Below the pieces are notes generated by a model that saw only the letters and a program-made list of their open reading frames with translations, searched no databases and was not told the DNA's origin. The position numbers and the translations under genes are program-made. From contig NZ_CP042467.1 in NCBI RefSeq assembly GCF_007993755.1, positions 5,480,001 through 5,544,000 on the forward strand: a stretch of DNA of 64,000 nt. The letters are read 5' to 3'. Positions 1-9,462 of the stretch are shown piece by piece (position 1 is the stretch's first letter; each line of letters opens with the position of its first letter). The DNA is from Microvenator marinus. GTDB taxonomy: Bacteria > Myxococcota_A > Bradymonadia > Bradymonadales > Bradymonadaceae.

Positions 1-2383
1 GACCCCAGGGTTCGAGACCGAGCCGCTGTCTATTTCCAGTCGCCAGCTCACGCATCACCTGAAGTCGCAAAAACTTCTTTCGCTCTTGTTGGTGTTGATT
101 TCCGGAACGTTCCTTTCGTGCCACACGCCAGACTTCCGGGATCAGAGCACGGGACAGGTCCTCATCGTTTTCTAAGAGTTCATCCAGAGCAAAGACCAAA
201 TCGCCGGGCGAGGTCGCTCCCGCCTGAATGATTTCATCCATCACGGCACGTAGTCGAAAACGCCGCGCGTGATCCTGCATCCATCCAGCTTGGAAGGCTG
301 CATCCTGTCGGTTATCGGCAAAGATCAAAAGGCGTCTTCGCTCCGCGTGTTGAAGCATACTCTGCGCGAGCACGTGGACATCAGAAACGTTCACAGCTTT
401 CACGGGACGCGCAGGTTCGCGGTGCCGTCCATGGCGTGTTCTGGAGGGCTGCTTACAGGCTACGCATGAGCTCAGCCTACCCGGAGCGTCGCGCTTTTGT
501 TGAACGGCAAAGAGTTCAATCAATGCGTCAGAGTTCCCACATGAACCACATCGTTCACGCGACGTAGAATGTAAGCCACCACAGAATCGACAATAGAAGA
601 TGGCCGAAAGTCGGTTGTGTTTGCCAAGGTCCGTCTCATCTTCCTCGTCCATGAATGCAAAACGATTCAGCAATACAACGCGGTTCGCGCCTTCCGAATT
701 CGACTCCAAGGCCGGCCACAAACGCATGCCGTCCAAGAGCTCGCCCCCGCCAGGTGATGCGCCCATGAATTCAAAGTCGGCCACAAAATGTTCAAAATAA
801 TGCTGTCCGCAAGTTGTGCAGGTCATCACATGAAGGCGATGAAGTTCCTCGGCTTCTTCAACTGCATCTTCCGCGGCGAGCCAGAGCTTGGGATCTGGAA
901 CTTGGGCAGGGAAGGTCACGACCGCACCATCCACACCTCGCACAAAAGCGTGAACCACGGGTCTTAGGAGCGGCCGCTCATTCTTTCGAGCGGCGGCTCC
1001 CAATGCCAACCACATGAGGAGTTCGGCCTCGTGAACGTTTCGTCCAAGCTTTTCTGCAACGGTCTCACAGAGCACCTTTAACGACGCAGGTTTATTGAGC
1101 TCGCTCGCGATATGAAAGACGGTCTCGTTGCATCCGAGCAAATCATAGAGACTTCGCCGCCAATCATTCATGTCCACTCGTGCACCGAGTAGGGTTTGAA
1201 GATAGGTCTTAAGCTGACTTAATGCGCGGTCGTCGGGACTATCCACGTCTGCATCGCGCAGAATGGTCAGGACCATTTCTAGCTGGACAAGCGGGTCGCC
1301 TGAAGGAGGCGCGCACGGAACAAGCTCATCTGCCCAGGTCTCTTCTTGATATTCCTCGCTGACGAGTTCGACATTTTCGGCACGAATTCCAAAGAAACGC
1401 GACGCAAACTCACGAGCAGCATGCACACCCGACTTTGGGTCGGCGATGGTCGCGGATGTAGCAATACACACTGTGTCATCAGGCGTATGGCCGCAGAACG
1501 CTCGGAGACGGCGAATCAAGCAGGCAGTCTCAGCACCCATCGCACCACTAAATGTGTGGGCTTCGTCCACCGCCAAAAACTCAAGCCTCGCCGCATCAAA
1601 AAGTTCCACGTCGCGTTGACGCGTGAGCAAAAGCTCGAGCTGTTTCACGTTGGTCAAGAGGATGCGTGGCTGCTTGCCAGAAGCACGCATTTCCTCGCGG
1701 CTAGCGCGCTCTTCCGGTGGATGAACGGCACGTGGCTCAGACGATTGGCGCTCGGTCTCCAAAGCCGCCAGATACGTCTCGCGAGACGCATTCTGTGGCA
1801 GTCTGATACCTGAGACATCAGCAGCACGTTCCGGCGTTGAGCCTACGTAGATTCCAAAACTGATCCCCGTTCCGCACAAAAGTTCTCTCAAACGTCCGAG
1901 TTGGTCTTCTGCGAGTGCATTCATCGGATAAACGATGACAGCTGTGATTCCAGCCGCTGTATTCTGATCTCTTAGCGCCAGACAACGGCTGATGATGGGA
2001 TAAAGAAAGGACTCGGTCTTGCCGGAGCCAGTTCCGGTGGACACCAGCGTATGTGTTCCACTGAGAATGCTCCTGACGGCCGTGTCTTGATGACCATAAA
2101 GATGGCTATACGATACAATCCGCTCCATATGCGGATGCAGAACCCCCTCAAGAATCAAATCCTTGACGGCAGTCCCTTGCCGGAACATCCGGCTCAGACT
2201 TACATAGGGACCTTTTAGAAGAGGGGTTTTGCGGGTCTCGTCCAGATTCAAGAGACTCCGCATTTGCTCCTGCATGCGGTCGTCAGCCAACGGATAAGCA
2301 GAGAGTTGATAGCGAAGGAAGTCGCGCGCGACATTCTCCGTGTACGTAATCGGATTAAGCATCGTTGCCCCGAACAGAGTCAT
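1..2383 (-). CDS. DEAH-box SF2 helicase with Cys cluster (partial, runs off window start)
   Basis: The minus-strand frame is open from the ATG at 2383 to base 1, about 794 residues, with no stop, so the C-terminus lies outside the window. Visible are a Walker A motif STGTGSGKTES near residue 116, a VDEAH motif, an SAT motif III, a Cys-rich region (CRFCGG, CGSCG, CVAC) near residues 590-650 and a helicase-C signature LLIFADNRQDAAFQ. This layout is that of YprA/MrfA-type helicases, which usually end in a DUF1998 domain. It does not look like canonical DISARM DrmA, although it sits in the place drmA would occupy after drmD and drmMI. It probably unwinds or translocates DNA for the defence operon. 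The ATG at 2383 directly follows a TGA; a second ATG at 2362 is possible. Confidence 0.85.
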   Translation of the reverse strand, partial: MTLFGATMLNPITYTENVARDFLRYQLSAYPLADDRMQEQMRSLLNLDETRKTPLLKGPYVSLSRMFRQGTAVKDLILEGVLHPHMERIVSYSHLYGHQDTAVRSILSGTHTLVSTGTGSGKTESFLYPIISRCLALRDQNTAAGITAVIVYPMNALAEDQLGRLRELLCGTGISFGIYVGSTPERAADVSGIRLPQNASRETYLAALETERQSSEPRAVHPPEERASREEMRASGKQPRILLTNVKQLELLLTRQRDVELFDAARLEFLAVDEAHTFSGAMGAETACLIRRLRAFCGHTPDDTVCIATSATIADPKSGVHAAREFASRFFGIRAENVELVSEEYQEETWADELVPCAPPSGDPLVQLEMVLTILRDADVDSPDDRALSQLKTYLQTLLGARVDMNDWRRSLYDLLGCNETVFHIASELNKPASLKVLCETVAEKLGRNVHEAELLMWLALGAAARKNERPLLRPVVHAFVRGVDGAVVTFPAQVPDPKLWLAAEDAVEEAEELHRLHVMTCTTCGQHYFEHFVADFEFMGASPGGGELLDGMRLWPALESNSEGANRVVLLNRFAFMDEEDETDLGKHNRLSAIFYCRFCGGLHSTSRERCGSCGNSDALIELFAVQQKRDAPGRLSSCVACKQPSRTRHGRHREPARPVKAVNVSDVHVLAQSMLQHAERRRLLIFADNRQDAAFQAGWMQDHARRFRLRAVMDEIIQAGATSPGDLVFALDELLENDEDLSRALIPEVWRVARKERSGNQHQQERKKFLRLQVMRELATGNRQRLGLEPWG

Positions 2384-2432
2384 TCATTTGAATTCTCGTG
2401 CAAGATAGCACGATCGGGACGATACGCACCAT

Positions 2433-2954
2433 TCAATCAAGATGGCTCAACACCCATTCCATTCGCCGTTCGTGTTCGTAAATGGGGCACCTGTGATTGA
2501 GACACTTCAAGCGTGCTGGCAACTCGCCGCGGGGGATACGCTGGAAGTAGAAGGATTTGTCTTTTATCAAAAGACTCTGGAGTCTAGTCAGAAGCCTTTG
2601 CTTTTGCCCCTCCGAGATATGGGCTTCAAAGTGGTCTTGTTGAATACAAGAGAAAGAGCGTAAATCTGGAATGCACGTTGGCTCTATTCCCAAACCGCGG
2701 AGCAGACGCCCGGGTAACACCAAATACTGAATCGTATCTTGACGGCTCTTGGCGTAAGCCGCCCATGCGGTCACCACATCGGATTCCCAATGAGCTTTAG
2801 GTTGGATGGCGCGAAGGCGCCACAAAGAAAGACCGCTTTCCCCGTCACGCAAACAGAAGTTTTCTCCTAAGGCGTCTAGGAATTCCGGTGCTTCCGGTTT
2901 TGCCACAGCTGCTGGTTTAATGCTCAAGATCCGAGCGAAGTATTCATCATCCAT
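2433..2954 (-). CDS. Uncharacterised protein in DISARM-like operon
   Basis: 173 residues with no family I recognise. It is soluble, with no signal peptide or membrane segment, and has a Trp-rich middle and a Cys pair near the C-terminus (CLNHRCP). Its ATG overlaps the 3' end of the upstream gene by 8 bases and the helicase gene starts 50 bases downstream, so it is almost certainly co-transcribed with the methylase and helicases. The position suggests an accessory subunit; that is inference only. Confidence 0.7.
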   Translation of the reverse strand: MDDEYFARILSIKPAAVAKPEAPEFLDALGENFCLRDGESGLSLWRLRAIQPKAHWESDVVTAWAAYAKSRQDTIQYLVLPGRLLRGLGIEPTCIPDLRSFSCIQQDHFEAHISEGQKQRLLTRLQSLLIKDKSFYFQRIPRGELPARLKCLNHRCPIYEHERRMEWVLSHLD

Positions 2955-3522
2955 TCGTGGCTTCTGCTAGAATCTCATCGAGTCGCTCCAAAGCATCCGC
3001 ATCGCGGCACTTTGAGCGAATTACCCTTAATCCCTCAAAGTCAGAGACACGGTCTAAACCTTCAACCACACCAAGCGGAACAAGGAGAGTTCCATTTGAG
3101 GCCATTTCAACTATCCTCCTCCAGTTGGTGTCGTCTGGGCGAATTGGGTTTTGCACTCGGGGATAAGAAATCTCTGAGCATTTAGGAAATGCGGCCTGGG
3201 TGAAGATCCTGGCTGCTATCGCCTGCAAGTCGTACCTCAAGTCAGGACTATGAATTGCTCGCCACCATATCTCGCGATTGAAACCACCGTCCCATGCTAG
3301 CGAGTCAATCTTGTCATCCACGTCATTGATGCTGGCTCTGTAAAGATCCTTTAACTTCCCATCGATTTCGGCAAGCAGATTTGCATTGAGTTGTCGAAGA
3401 GTCTCCTTTCGATCCTCAATTTGAAGAAAGCCTATCTTAGCGAAGATAAGTTTCTTCTTCGTCTTACGGATGTTAAGCGCGGTTAGTGTGTTCCCCGCAT
3501 AGTCTGATATCGCTTCCGTCAT
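2947..3522 (-). CDS. Uncharacterised protein in DISARM-like operon
   Basis: 191 residues, no recognised family, soluble, with a basic patch RKTKKKL near residue 20 and mostly helical-looking sequence. Start and stop are interlocked with both neighbours: its ATG forms an ATGA overlap with the upstream gene and its end overlaps the next gene by 8 bases. Such spacing implies translational coupling and a shared function in this defence operon. Confidence 0.7.
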   Translation of the reverse strand: MTEAISDYAGNTLTALNIRKTKKKLIFAKIGFLQIEDRKETLRQLNANLLAEIDGKLKDLYRASINDVDDKIDSLAWDGGFNREIWWRAIHSPDLRYDLQAIAARIFTQAAFPKCSEISYPRVQNPIRPDDTNWRRIVEMASNGTLLVPLGVVEGLDRVSDFEGLRVIRSKCRDADALERLDEILAEATNG

Positions 3523-4238
3523 GGTTGCCTCTCAAAGACTGAACGCTCCTCAGCATCAAAACAGTTCGCGCCAGGGCCGCCGAGATAATCTGGAGTTAAT
3601 GCCCTCCAGAATGCTTGCTTCTGCCAGCGATGGGCAGCCTCAAGCCATTCATCCGGCCTCTTGTTCAGGTTCTCAAATAATGCGTACGTGTCAAAAATCA
3701 CCAAACCAATAAAGCCCTCTACGTTTTCTTCATCTTCAAAATGATGGAACGTATAGTTCGTAAGGACATGGGAAGGCTCATTAGCCAGATTAAGTGCGTC
3801 GCTGTAGGTGAATTGACCTTCCTGAAAACTGCCTCCTTCCAACAAGGAATTGAGGATCTTCAAAGAAGCGGCAACGGCCGCCGGATTTTCTCCTTCAAAG
3901 CGATCCACATATCGAAGAAGCAGGCCTTCGATCCAACCCTCAGTGTAGACGCTGTGGGCCCTCAAAAGTGTATCCCATGCCAAATCTCTAAATATTTCCC
4001 AACTCTGGTATTCCCTGACGCTCACACCGATGGAGAGTGGGCCCACCAAAAGCGAAGGTTGGGAATCGTTCTCACTGATGAGCGCATGACTGGGGTCGAT
4101 TGGCTGCGTTTGCTCCAATTTTTCAAGGGTGTACCCATAGAACTCCAGCTGTAGAGCCTCGATAGGGACTTCAGACTCCGCGCCTTTCAAAAAGCCGACC
4201 AGGAGTGATTCTTTTAGCGGTATCGAAAACTTTGTCAT
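3519..4238 (-). CDS. TIGR04255-like protein
   Basis: 239 residues from the ATG at 4238; the frame stays open to a GTG at 4283. The segment SWEIFRDLAWDTLL followed by LLLRYVDRF matches the usual layout of TIGR04255 proteins, in which a W-x-x-F helix precedes a conserved R(V/I)GLRY(I/V)NR strand. That family has no established activity but recurs in defence and mobile regions. It is the first of three small genes between the methylase and the DEAH helicase and overlaps the next gene by 4 bases. About 106 bases separate it from the methylase stop, so a promoter of its own is possible. Confidence 0.6.
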   Translation of the reverse strand: MTKFSIPLKESLLVGFLKGAESEVPIEALQLEFYGYTLEKLEQTQPIDPSHALISENDSQPSLLVGPLSIGVSVREYQSWEIFRDLAWDTLLRAHSVYTEGWIEGLLLRYVDRFEGENPAAVAASLKILNSLLEGGSFQEGQFTYSDALNLANEPSHVLTNYTFHHFEDEENVEGFIGLVIFDTYALFENLNKRPDEWLEAAHRWQKQAFWRALTPDYLGGPGANCFDAEERSVFERQP

Positions 4239-4344
4239 GGACGCAACCTGCTTGTTAGCATGGTGAGGCGCTACAAAAAGCACTGCTCATCCTACAACTT
4301 CGAGAACACGAATGGGAACGGAAAACTTCCCTGACCCACGCCTA

Positions 4345-7300
4345 CTAGTCCCCTTGCTCCAGCAGACTCACCTGACGGGATTGGCTCTTCTTGCTGATGT
4401 TTACTGATGATTCAGGTGCATGAGTTGTGGGTAAAATCATTTCGAGAAGCTCGGCGTGGCGAGCACACTCCTCCCAGCTCTCCTCAACACTCTGCTCGAG
4501 TTGCCAATCGTAGAATCTTGGCCCCAGGTGACTTGCTACGGGTTGATACGCCTTGGCACGTTCATCGTGTCCCAATCCGTAATCCGCCAGACGAAGGCTT
4601 TTCGGTATCATCCATCCTTCCTTTGGATCGACATGTGGCACCGCTCTTTGAAGCGGTTGAAAATTTGGGAGTTCCTCAGAGTTACTCAATCCACAGAAGA
4701 TCGCGATAGCTTTCTCTTCATCCCCTAAAGCAGCGATAAGCTTCTGTAAGTCGGCAAACGCCACCTGTGTGAGTACAGTGTGCCTGAGTTCAGGATCCTC
4801 CCCTTTTTGAGAGCGCCAAAACCCCTTGGTGTTCAGACTCGACGTGAATTGATTGTCACCCGGTGGAAAATCACATTCCAATAAGATGTGCCGCATATCG
4901 GCTTCGGATAGTCCATAAAGTTGGGCAATCACAGCGTCCAAAATAACACGCTTTTCCAATCTGATGCAGTTTCGCAAATTCCACATACTCCTCCAGGCAG
5001 TTTCGCGACGAGGAAGAGTAATTGCCGCAGATGCGAACTGGACGTGTGTTAACCCAAGACCAGACACCAATTGAGACACCAATTTTAGCACCGGCAAGTC
5101 GGGATTAACCAAATTAGAGGACTCAAGTACGCTCCAAATTAGCGAGTTGCCACCCAGACTCATTCTGAGTTGATAGTCATAGATAAACGAGTTTGCGACA
5201 CCAATAAAAGGCGAAACGAGTTCCCGATTTAATGTCAAAGTGGGAGTTTTGTGACCACACGGGCGGTGCGTGAGACCAGCAAGTATGGCAGTACGAGAGT
5301 TTGTGGAGGAAGTGACGTCCATCAAAACTGCTTTGAAGTGCCTATGGTGTGACAACGAAAGACTACGATCCAAGTAGAATTCTGATGCAATCAAGAACTG
5401 CGGCTCAACTTCCTTCGCGTCAAAAGGTATATCGCGCCACACTGCACTCCGACCTTTTCCGCTGACCCAGCCCTTCTGACTGAAGTCGAACTGCCCAATC
5501 ATGCGGCCTTCGTAAAGGGGGAGGGCGACGTCCTCGACCTCACCGATATCCATGGCCATTTGACCATCGCGCGAAAGCACGACGCCTTTGGGACGATCAA
5601 GGATGGACCAATGTTTGTACTGTGGGTCCAGACGATGTTGATTCGGGTCAAAGCCGAATTCGGACACAGGTTTCCACGGGCCTTTCAACCAATGTCCGTA
5701 CTCGTCGGGACTATAGCCTTCCTTCTCCCACTTTTCGCGCGGCGGGAAGAGTTTGGCATCGTTGGTCATGTGGAACTCAGTCGCATACTTGATTCCCCAA
5801 CCGTTTTCCGAATCGTCGCCGAGGAGCACGCCGTTGCCGTAAATCTTCTGCAGAATCTCTAGGTCGCGCTCGCCTCTAATCTCCAAAATCGAAAGCGACT
5901 TGGGACTGAACTGCTTGATGCGTTCCGCCGGATAGCTCAAAACATGTTTGTCCGCGTTTTCCCAATCGGCGAGCTCACGGTGCATAAATGCGGCCTTGAT
6001 CGCCGTGGTGGTGCCACCTTTCTGAACAATGATGGGGTTGAATTTAAATCGGCTATCGATATCAAAAATCTTGTTACGGTTCTCAAACCCAAAGAGCCAG
6101 TGCCAACGCGATTTCTCCAGAAAAAGGCGGCGTAAGTCGGTGGTGCCTTTATCCGTATAAACCCCGGATGGCACGATGAATCCCATATAGCCATCATCAC
6201 GAAGCAGCCCGTGCGCTAGCTCAAGGAAGAGCTTATACGTATTGATATCTGCCGATCCTTGATGTTGATACGGATGTTCTTTCGATGCGTAGCCCTTGCG
6301 CGTTCGCCTCTTCTCAAGCCAGTTGTAGTGCAGGTTATCGCTGTCTTTTCCGAGGGATTTATTCTTGAAATCCTCGCCCAATCGCGCGCGATCGTCTCCA
6401 AAGGGATGGGCACGGTTGGAGTAGAAATTGGAAAGGGACTTAAACTGAGTGCGATACTCAAGCCATGCTCGCTCGTCTTGCTCGCTCTTTTCAAAGAGTT
6501 CTTGCTGGCGCCTCAGCGCCTCTGTTTTTCCATAACTGCGGTATAGCGGGTCGATGTTCGAGAAGAACTCTTTCGAATTGGGTTTGGAGATTTCCCAGGG
6601 TGGGTTTCCGAGGATGGCATCAAACCCTTGTCGGTATGGGTTGAAGACATCCGGAAACTCGAGTTCCCAGTGGAAAAATCGATGCTTCCCAGCTAGCTCA
6701 GAAATGACTTCTTTTGTGACTTCCGGCGTATCAAACCAGTTTTGGGGCGTGGGAAGATGCTCAATCGATTCACCGGGCCAGAACCAGATCGCACACCAGG
6801 TGTCCATGGCCATTTTGAGTCTGTCAAATGTGGGATTACTCGTGCGGCTCTCCCTGTAGAGTCTTTCTCGGGCGTGCGTTTCGTGAATCGGTAGCTTATG
6901 AAGTGCCTCCATCAACTCGAAAGCCTCGGTGTGCACGGATTCGTGGTCAAACTGGGTGACTGTCCCCATAAGGACTTGAATCTGTGACTCAATCATATGG
7001 CGAATACCCGGCTTCACCACGTCATTAAAAGCTTCCTTGTAGGCATTCCCAGTGAGGTTCTTTTCAAAATGATGTCCGTTGTGGGTCTTGTCGCCGGCGT
7101 CCCAGTTTTGTCGTGAAATGGCCAGAAGCGGATAGTCCTGGAATTGGTCTAACCAGCAGCCCACCAACGAGTTTCCGCATTTGATTTTATGGTCCAGGAA
7201 CCCAAAAGGTAGGTCTCGGTCCATGGTCTCGATCCACAAGGCCAGGCGACCAAGCTCAACGGCGAGCGGGTCAAAGTCTACCCCGTAGATGCAGCGCTCA

Positions 7301-9462
7301 ACCACATAGCGCTTGAGCCGCGCCTTGAGCATCCTCTCAAATTCTTCATGGTCAGGCGGTACAGGAATGGGATCGTCGGCCATCCCTTCTAACTCATGGC
7401 CATCCGCAAGCCGGATATAGGACTTGTTGTCCTTATCTAGGATGCACGAGTGGAAGAGGAGGCTCTGATACAGAGCCTCGGTTAGATAGCGCAACGCGGC
7501 CACAGGGAAGGAGGCCGAGCCCATTGCGGGGTCGCAAACCTTCAATGCCAGAATCTCTTCCGGTCTCTTGGGTTCGAGTGTGCCGTCATCCTGTCGGTTG
7601 TACGCCAATGGCTCAAGGGTGCGGCTGACGGTGGGTATCGCAAGTTGTGGGCGAGTATAATACGTGCCCGATCCTTTACGTGTGCCACCCCAACGTGCGA
7701 GGTACCATGTATCGGGTAGGAAGAGTCGGTCCTTGCTGACGAGCTTCTGGGCGGCTTTTTCGCGTTGCTCTGTGAATTCAATCGTCCACTTTTCAGGAGA
7801 TTTCGCGCCCTTGGGAGGAGTAACGAGTCCTGCCGCGATGACAGCGTTGCGCGCCCATTCAAGTGCAGCATGGTAGTAGCCGGTGTCGGTTGCAGGTTCA
7901 TCGTCCTCTTCGTCCGAATCATCGTCGGAGTCGTCGGATGCCTCGACTTCCTCGTCCTCACTTTCCTCATCAACCAGCTCGTCTTCTTCGGCAGCTTCCT
8001 CGTCATCCGCAGATTCTTCACCATCATCTGAGCCCAGCGCCTTTTTGTTTGCCTTTCCGAACTCACTCAGGAGCTCCTTCAACTTCTTCTCTGGCATTTC
8101 ACGCAAGCGTTCCAATGGCAGGATTGGCTCACTTCCAAGGGGAAGCATGATCATCGGTTCATTGGGTTGTACGCGATGCAGCTCGTAGTCGAGCAAACCT
8201 TCGTAGATGATGCCGATGTATTCCGTGGATAACGCCGAAAAATCGACGGGGACTGGGATTGACTTGTTTGATCCACCCACCTTGACTTTGGCTCGGCTCT
8301 CCGTCAGGAGCTCAAGGATATCGTGAATGACTTCATCAGAGAGATCATTGGAGGGGTCCTCAAAAACAGCAAGTGCTCTGCTTATTGGATTATTACTCTC
8401 AGTATCTCCCGGTCGGAAAAGCTCGCCCCCATATGCGTTGATGGTGAGCTCGCTGTGCGCAGATCCTTGATGAACGAGGCGAAAGAGCGCCAGAATTCGT
8501 GGCCATGCCGAGTAACGATGACGAAGTCGCTTCTTATTGCCTCCTGACTCTAGTTTCAGTCGTTGTGCGAGTCCCTGCAAACTATAGGAATGGTTATAGA
8601 CGGCGATGTTGCGTGGTAGCAGGTCTCGCGCTTCAGCGAAAAACACAACCACACATCGCATCATGATTCGGCAGGCGGCAATGTAGATGTCTCGTTTCTC
8701 GATCCCTGGGTCTTCGTCGAGCGCAATCAGTGCCTGAGGATTCGAGTGTCGGATGATAATCTCTATCGCCCGCCGCAGTCGCTCTCCCAATATGCTTGAG
8801 AGCTCGGACTGGCCTTGTCGTGTGGACTGGATGGCCTTGAGTAGTTTTGAAGTATCCCCTTCAACGAACTTGAGGGCTTCGATTCCCATAAGGTGTGTGA
8901 AGGCTGCGTGGTGGTCGCGGTCTTCAAGCACTTGCTGAATGTCAAAGTCCACCCAGGACTCGGAGTCCGGATTTGCGTAGAGGAGACGGTAGTAGCGACC
9001 ATTGGTAACCACGGCTAGGTTCTGCTCCGCCCGCCGCATCCATTCCACAACCTTAGCGATGTCCCGTCTACCTTTACCCACTCCGAGTGGTTTTTCGATG
9101 CAGGCGGGCCATTGACCTTGCGGCTTGACTCGGAACACAGGAATTGGCGCGTAGCCCTCAAGCCGCTTCCAAACCATGTCAGGTCGAAACGCTTCACGGG
9201 TAATGAGAATTCGGGACCAGCTCTTGTCTGGGGCGGCAATGATGCCCGAAATTGTCCAGCCCAACACGTTTATGCACACATACTTAACGCAATCAGCCAG
9301 ATGTTTGGGGTCCTGGTTGAGCTTACCAAGATGTTGTCGGAGCTCTGTGGCGGTATCTTCCGAAATGCCTGGGGTATCTCCGGAAAAAAACTCGATGACT
9401 TTGGCTGGCGAGATGAACAAGCCATTGAGGGTGAGTTGGGCGAACCATTGTGGGGTGCTCAT
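4345..9462 (-). CDS. drmMI: Eco57I-type adenine-specific DNA methylase (DrmMI-like)
   Basis: 1705 residues. Motif I reads DPAMGSASF at about residue 645 and the catalytic motif IV reads ILGNPPWE at about residue 950, which places it with the N6-adenine methylases of the Eco57I/PglX/DrmMI type. The first 450 residues are the long N-terminal region common in such proteins. Residues 477-524 form a very acidic low-complexity linker. The C-terminal third would hold target recognition. The ATG overlaps the SNF2 helicase stop as ATGA. In class 1 DISARM the pair DrmD plus DrmMI marks self DNA by methylation. The symbol rests on architecture and neighbour rather than a database match; a PglX-like stand-alone methylase is the alternative. 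Confidence 0.8.
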   Translation of the reverse strand: MSTPQWFAQLTLNGLFISPAKVIEFFSGDTPGISEDTATELRQHLGKLNQDPKHLADCVKYVCINVLGWTISGIIAAPDKSWSRILITREAFRPDMVWKRLEGYAPIPVFRVKPQGQWPACIEKPLGVGKGRRDIAKVVEWMRRAEQNLAVVTNGRYYRLLYANPDSESWVDFDIQQVLEDRDHHAAFTHLMGIEALKFVEGDTSKLLKAIQSTRQGQSELSSILGERLRRAIEIIIRHSNPQALIALDEDPGIEKRDIYIAACRIMMRCVVVFFAEARDLLPRNIAVYNHSYSLQGLAQRLKLESGGNKKRLRHRYSAWPRILALFRLVHQGSAHSELTINAYGGELFRPGDTESNNPISRALAVFEDPSNDLSDEVIHDILELLTESRAKVKVGGSNKSIPVPVDFSALSTEYIGIIYEGLLDYELHRVQPNEPMIMLPLGSEPILPLERLREMPEKKLKELLSEFGKANKKALGSDDGEESADDEEAAEEDELVDEESEDEEVEASDDSDDDSDEEDDEPATDTGYYHAALEWARNAVIAAGLVTPPKGAKSPEKWTIEFTEQREKAAQKLVSKDRLFLPDTWYLARWGGTRKGSGTYYTRPQLAIPTVSRTLEPLAYNRQDDGTLEPKRPEEILALKVCDPAMGSASFPVAALRYLTEALYQSLLFHSCILDKDNKSYIRLADGHELEGMADDPIPVPPDHEEFERMLKARLKRYVVERCIYGVDFDPLAVELGRLALWIETMDRDLPFGFLDHKIKCGNSLVGCWLDQFQDYPLLAISRQNWDAGDKTHNGHHFEKNLTGNAYKEAFNDVVKPGIRHMIESQIQVLMGTVTQFDHESVHTEAFELMEALHKLPIHETHARERLYRESRTSNPTFDRLKMAMDTWCAIWFWPGESIEHLPTPQNWFDTPEVTKEVISELAGKHRFFHWELEFPDVFNPYRQGFDAILGNPPWEISKPNSKEFFSNIDPLYRSYGKTEALRRQQELFEKSEQDERAWLEYRTQFKSLSNFYSNRAHPFGDDRARLGEDFKNKSLGKDSDNLHYNWLEKRRTRKGYASKEHPYQHQGSADINTYKLFLELAHGLLRDDGYMGFIVPSGVYTDKGTTDLRRLFLEKSRWHWLFGFENRNKIFDIDSRFKFNPIIVQKGGTTTAIKAAFMHRELADWENADKHVLSYPAERIKQFSPKSLSILEIRGERDLEILQKIYGNGVLLGDDSENGWGIKYATEFHMTNDAKLFPPREKWEKEGYSPDEYGHWLKGPWKPVSEFGFDPNQHRLDPQYKHWSILDRPKGVVLSRDGQMAMDIGEVEDVALPLYEGRMIGQFDFSQKGWVSGKGRSAVWRDIPFDAKEVEPQFLIASEFYLDRSLSLSHHRHFKAVLMDVTSSTNSRTAILAGLTHRPCGHKTPTLTLNRELVSPFIGVANSFIYDYQLRMSLGGNSLIWSVLESSNLVNPDLPVLKLVSQLVSGLGLTHVQFASAAITLPRRETAWRSMWNLRNCIRLEKRVILDAVIAQLYGLSEADMRHILLECDFPPGDNQFTSSLNTKGFWRSQKGEDPELRHTVLTQVAFADLQKLIAALGDEEKAIAIFCGLSNSEELPNFQPLQRAVPHVDPKEGWMIPKSLRLADYGLGHDERAKAYQPVASHLGPRFYDWQLEQSVEESWEECARHAELLEMILPTTHAPESSVNISKKSQSRQVSLLEQGD

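Noticed and set aside
1-2383. Canonical DISARM DrmA
   Set aside because: N-terminus and Cys cluster with FADNRQDAAF are those of YprA/MrfA-like helicases; called only as DISARM-like by context.
7883-8188. Ser-rich plus-strand frame of about 100 codons
   Set aside because: It is the antisense of the acidic linker of the methylase; its Ser repeats are the complement of Glu/Asp codons.
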